This document shows, piece by piece, positions 6,162 to 6,779 of a stretch of DNA of 6,779 bases. The notes under the pieces were generated by a model, which searched no databases, was not told the DNA's origin, and was given only the letters and a program-made list of their open reading frames with translations. Position 1 is the stretch's first letter, and each line of letters starts with the position of its first letter. The translations under genes and the position numbers were made by a program. The stretch comes from Lachnospiraceae bacterium (GTDB lineage Bacteria; Bacillota; Clostridia; Lachnospirales; Lachnospiraceae): NCBI GenBank assembly GCA_017476305.1, contig JAFVAA010000758.1, forward strand, positions 1 to 6,779, read 5' to 3'.

Positions 6162-6183
6162 GGGAGCTGTCCTGACAGTTCCT
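6162..6183 (+). promoter_or_regulatory. Hairpin in the glnS 5' leader
   Basis: GGGAGCTGT (6162-6170) pairs with ACAGTTCCT (6175-6183) around CCTG, forming nine pairs of which two are G-U. It ends ten bases before the ribosome site. There is no T-run, so it is not a terminator. I find no T-box sequence of the AGGGTGGNACCGCG type in the leader, which makes a classical tRNA-sensing riboswitch unlikely. Confidence 0.55.
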
Positions 6184-6193
6184 AATGAAATTC

Positions 6194-6201
6194 AAAGGAG
6201 G
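6194..6201 (+). promoter_or_regulatory. Ribosome binding site that selects a GTG start for glnS
   Basis: AAAGGAGG is a near-perfect anti-16S match. It lies nine bases before GTG 6211 but 18 bases before the in-frame ATG 6220, so GTG is the better start. Confidence 0.85.
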
Positions 6202-6210
6202 ATAGGTGTT

Positions 6211-6779
6211 GTGAGTAATATGAATGAAGAAGCTGCAGAGAAAAAGGAGGTTGTTTCTCGCAATTTTATTCAGAATATTATTGATAAGGATTTAGAGGAA
6301 GGAAAATACGAAAAGATCGTAACCAGATTTCCTCCGGAGCCGAATGGTTATCTTCACATCGGTCATGCCAAATCGATGCTGTTGAACCTGGGACTGGCAA
6401 AGGAATATCATGGGGACTTTCATCTCCGGTTTGATGATACGAATCCTACGAAGGAGGATACAGAGTTTGTAGATTCTATCATGGAGGATGTGAAATGGAT
6501 CTGTGGCGATCTCGATCCGGAAAAGGTTTTTTATGCTTCAGATTATTTTGAGCAGATGTATGAATATGCTGTAAAGCTGATTAAAAAGGGAAAAGCCTTT
6601 GTTTGTGATTTGTCCGCTGAGGAAATCAGAGAATACCGTGGAACCTTAAAGACACCTGGAAAGGACAGCCCATACAGAGAACGCTCTGTAGAAGAAAATC
6701 TGGATTTGTTTGAACGGATGAAAAATGGAGAATTTGCGGATGGTTCCCATGTGCTCCGTGCAAAAATTGATATGACATC
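6211..6779 (+). CDS. glnS: Glutaminyl-tRNA synthetase, N-terminal part, 3' end outside window
   Basis: The frame is open from GTG 6211 to the right edge, giving 189 residues of a protein that is usually about 550 long. It is a class I synthetase of the cytoplasm that charges tRNA-Gln with glutamine. The ATP-binding HIGH motif (49-52) lies in [14 protein letters not shown], the form typical of GlnRS rather than GluRS. RFDDTNP (73-79), EYRG (141-144) and [15 protein letters not shown] (153-167) also match GlnRS. The KMSKS-like loop and anticodon-binding domain fall outside the window. The gene is divergent from the DUF378 gene and has its own promoter candidates and a short hairpin leader. It is not functionally tied to the upstream wall cluster. 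Confidence 0.95.
   Translation, partial: MSNMNEEAAEKKEVVSRNFIQNIIDKDLEEGKYEKIVTRFPPEPNGYLHIGHAKSMLLNLGLAKEYHGDFHLRFDDTNPTKEDTEFVDSIMEDVKWICGDLDPEKVFYASDYFEQMYEYAVKLIKKGKAFVCDLSAEEIREYRGTLKTPGKDSPYRERSVEENLDLFERMKNGEFADGSHVLRAKIDMT

Overview
The window carries a cell-shape and division gene cluster from a low-to-moderate G+C Gram-positive bacterium. Gene content and protein style (a Min system with MinE, a clostridial SEDS protein, a GlnRS of the non-discriminating-free type) fit the class Clostridia, most likely Lachnospiraceae. That placement is inference from family resemblance, not from a search.

Layout. Positions 3-950 hold the C-terminal part of a class B penicillin-binding protein of the PBP2/MrdA type, entering from the left edge. 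Then come minC (996-1661), minD (1734-2522) and minE (2565-2855), which place the division septum, and rodA (2938-4161), the SEDS glycosyltransferase that normally partners PBP2. Next are mgsA (4223-4648, methylglyoxal synthase) and, overlapping it by 23 bases, a lipoprotein D-alanyl-D-alanine carboxypeptidase (4626-5654). All seven point the same way with short gaps, so they look like one transcription unit, with a likely extra promoter just before minD. A hairpin with a T-run at 5658-5691 closes the unit. A small DUF378 membrane protein (5735-5941) is convergent on the minus strand and shares that terminator region. A 269-base divergent intergenic region (5942-6210) holds three hairpin-forming inverted repeats and a probable promoter, and leads into the 5' part of glnS (6211 to the right edge, incomplete).

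How the genes work together. PBP2 (transpeptidase) and RodA (polymerase) form the core of lateral-wall synthesis. MinCDE between them blocks FtsZ assembly away from midcell. The carboxypeptidase trims pentapeptides and so limits cross-linking. mgsA makes a metabolic bypass product from dihydroxyacetone phosphate; its position here is a matter of gene order rather than an obvious shared pathway. glnS is a separate translation gene.

I see no mobile element, CRISPR array, tRNA or rRNA, and no clearly new biological system. The points most worth following are the unusual active-site residues of MgsA, the lipid-anchored single-domain carboxypeptidase, and the dense set of related inverted repeats upstream of glnS.
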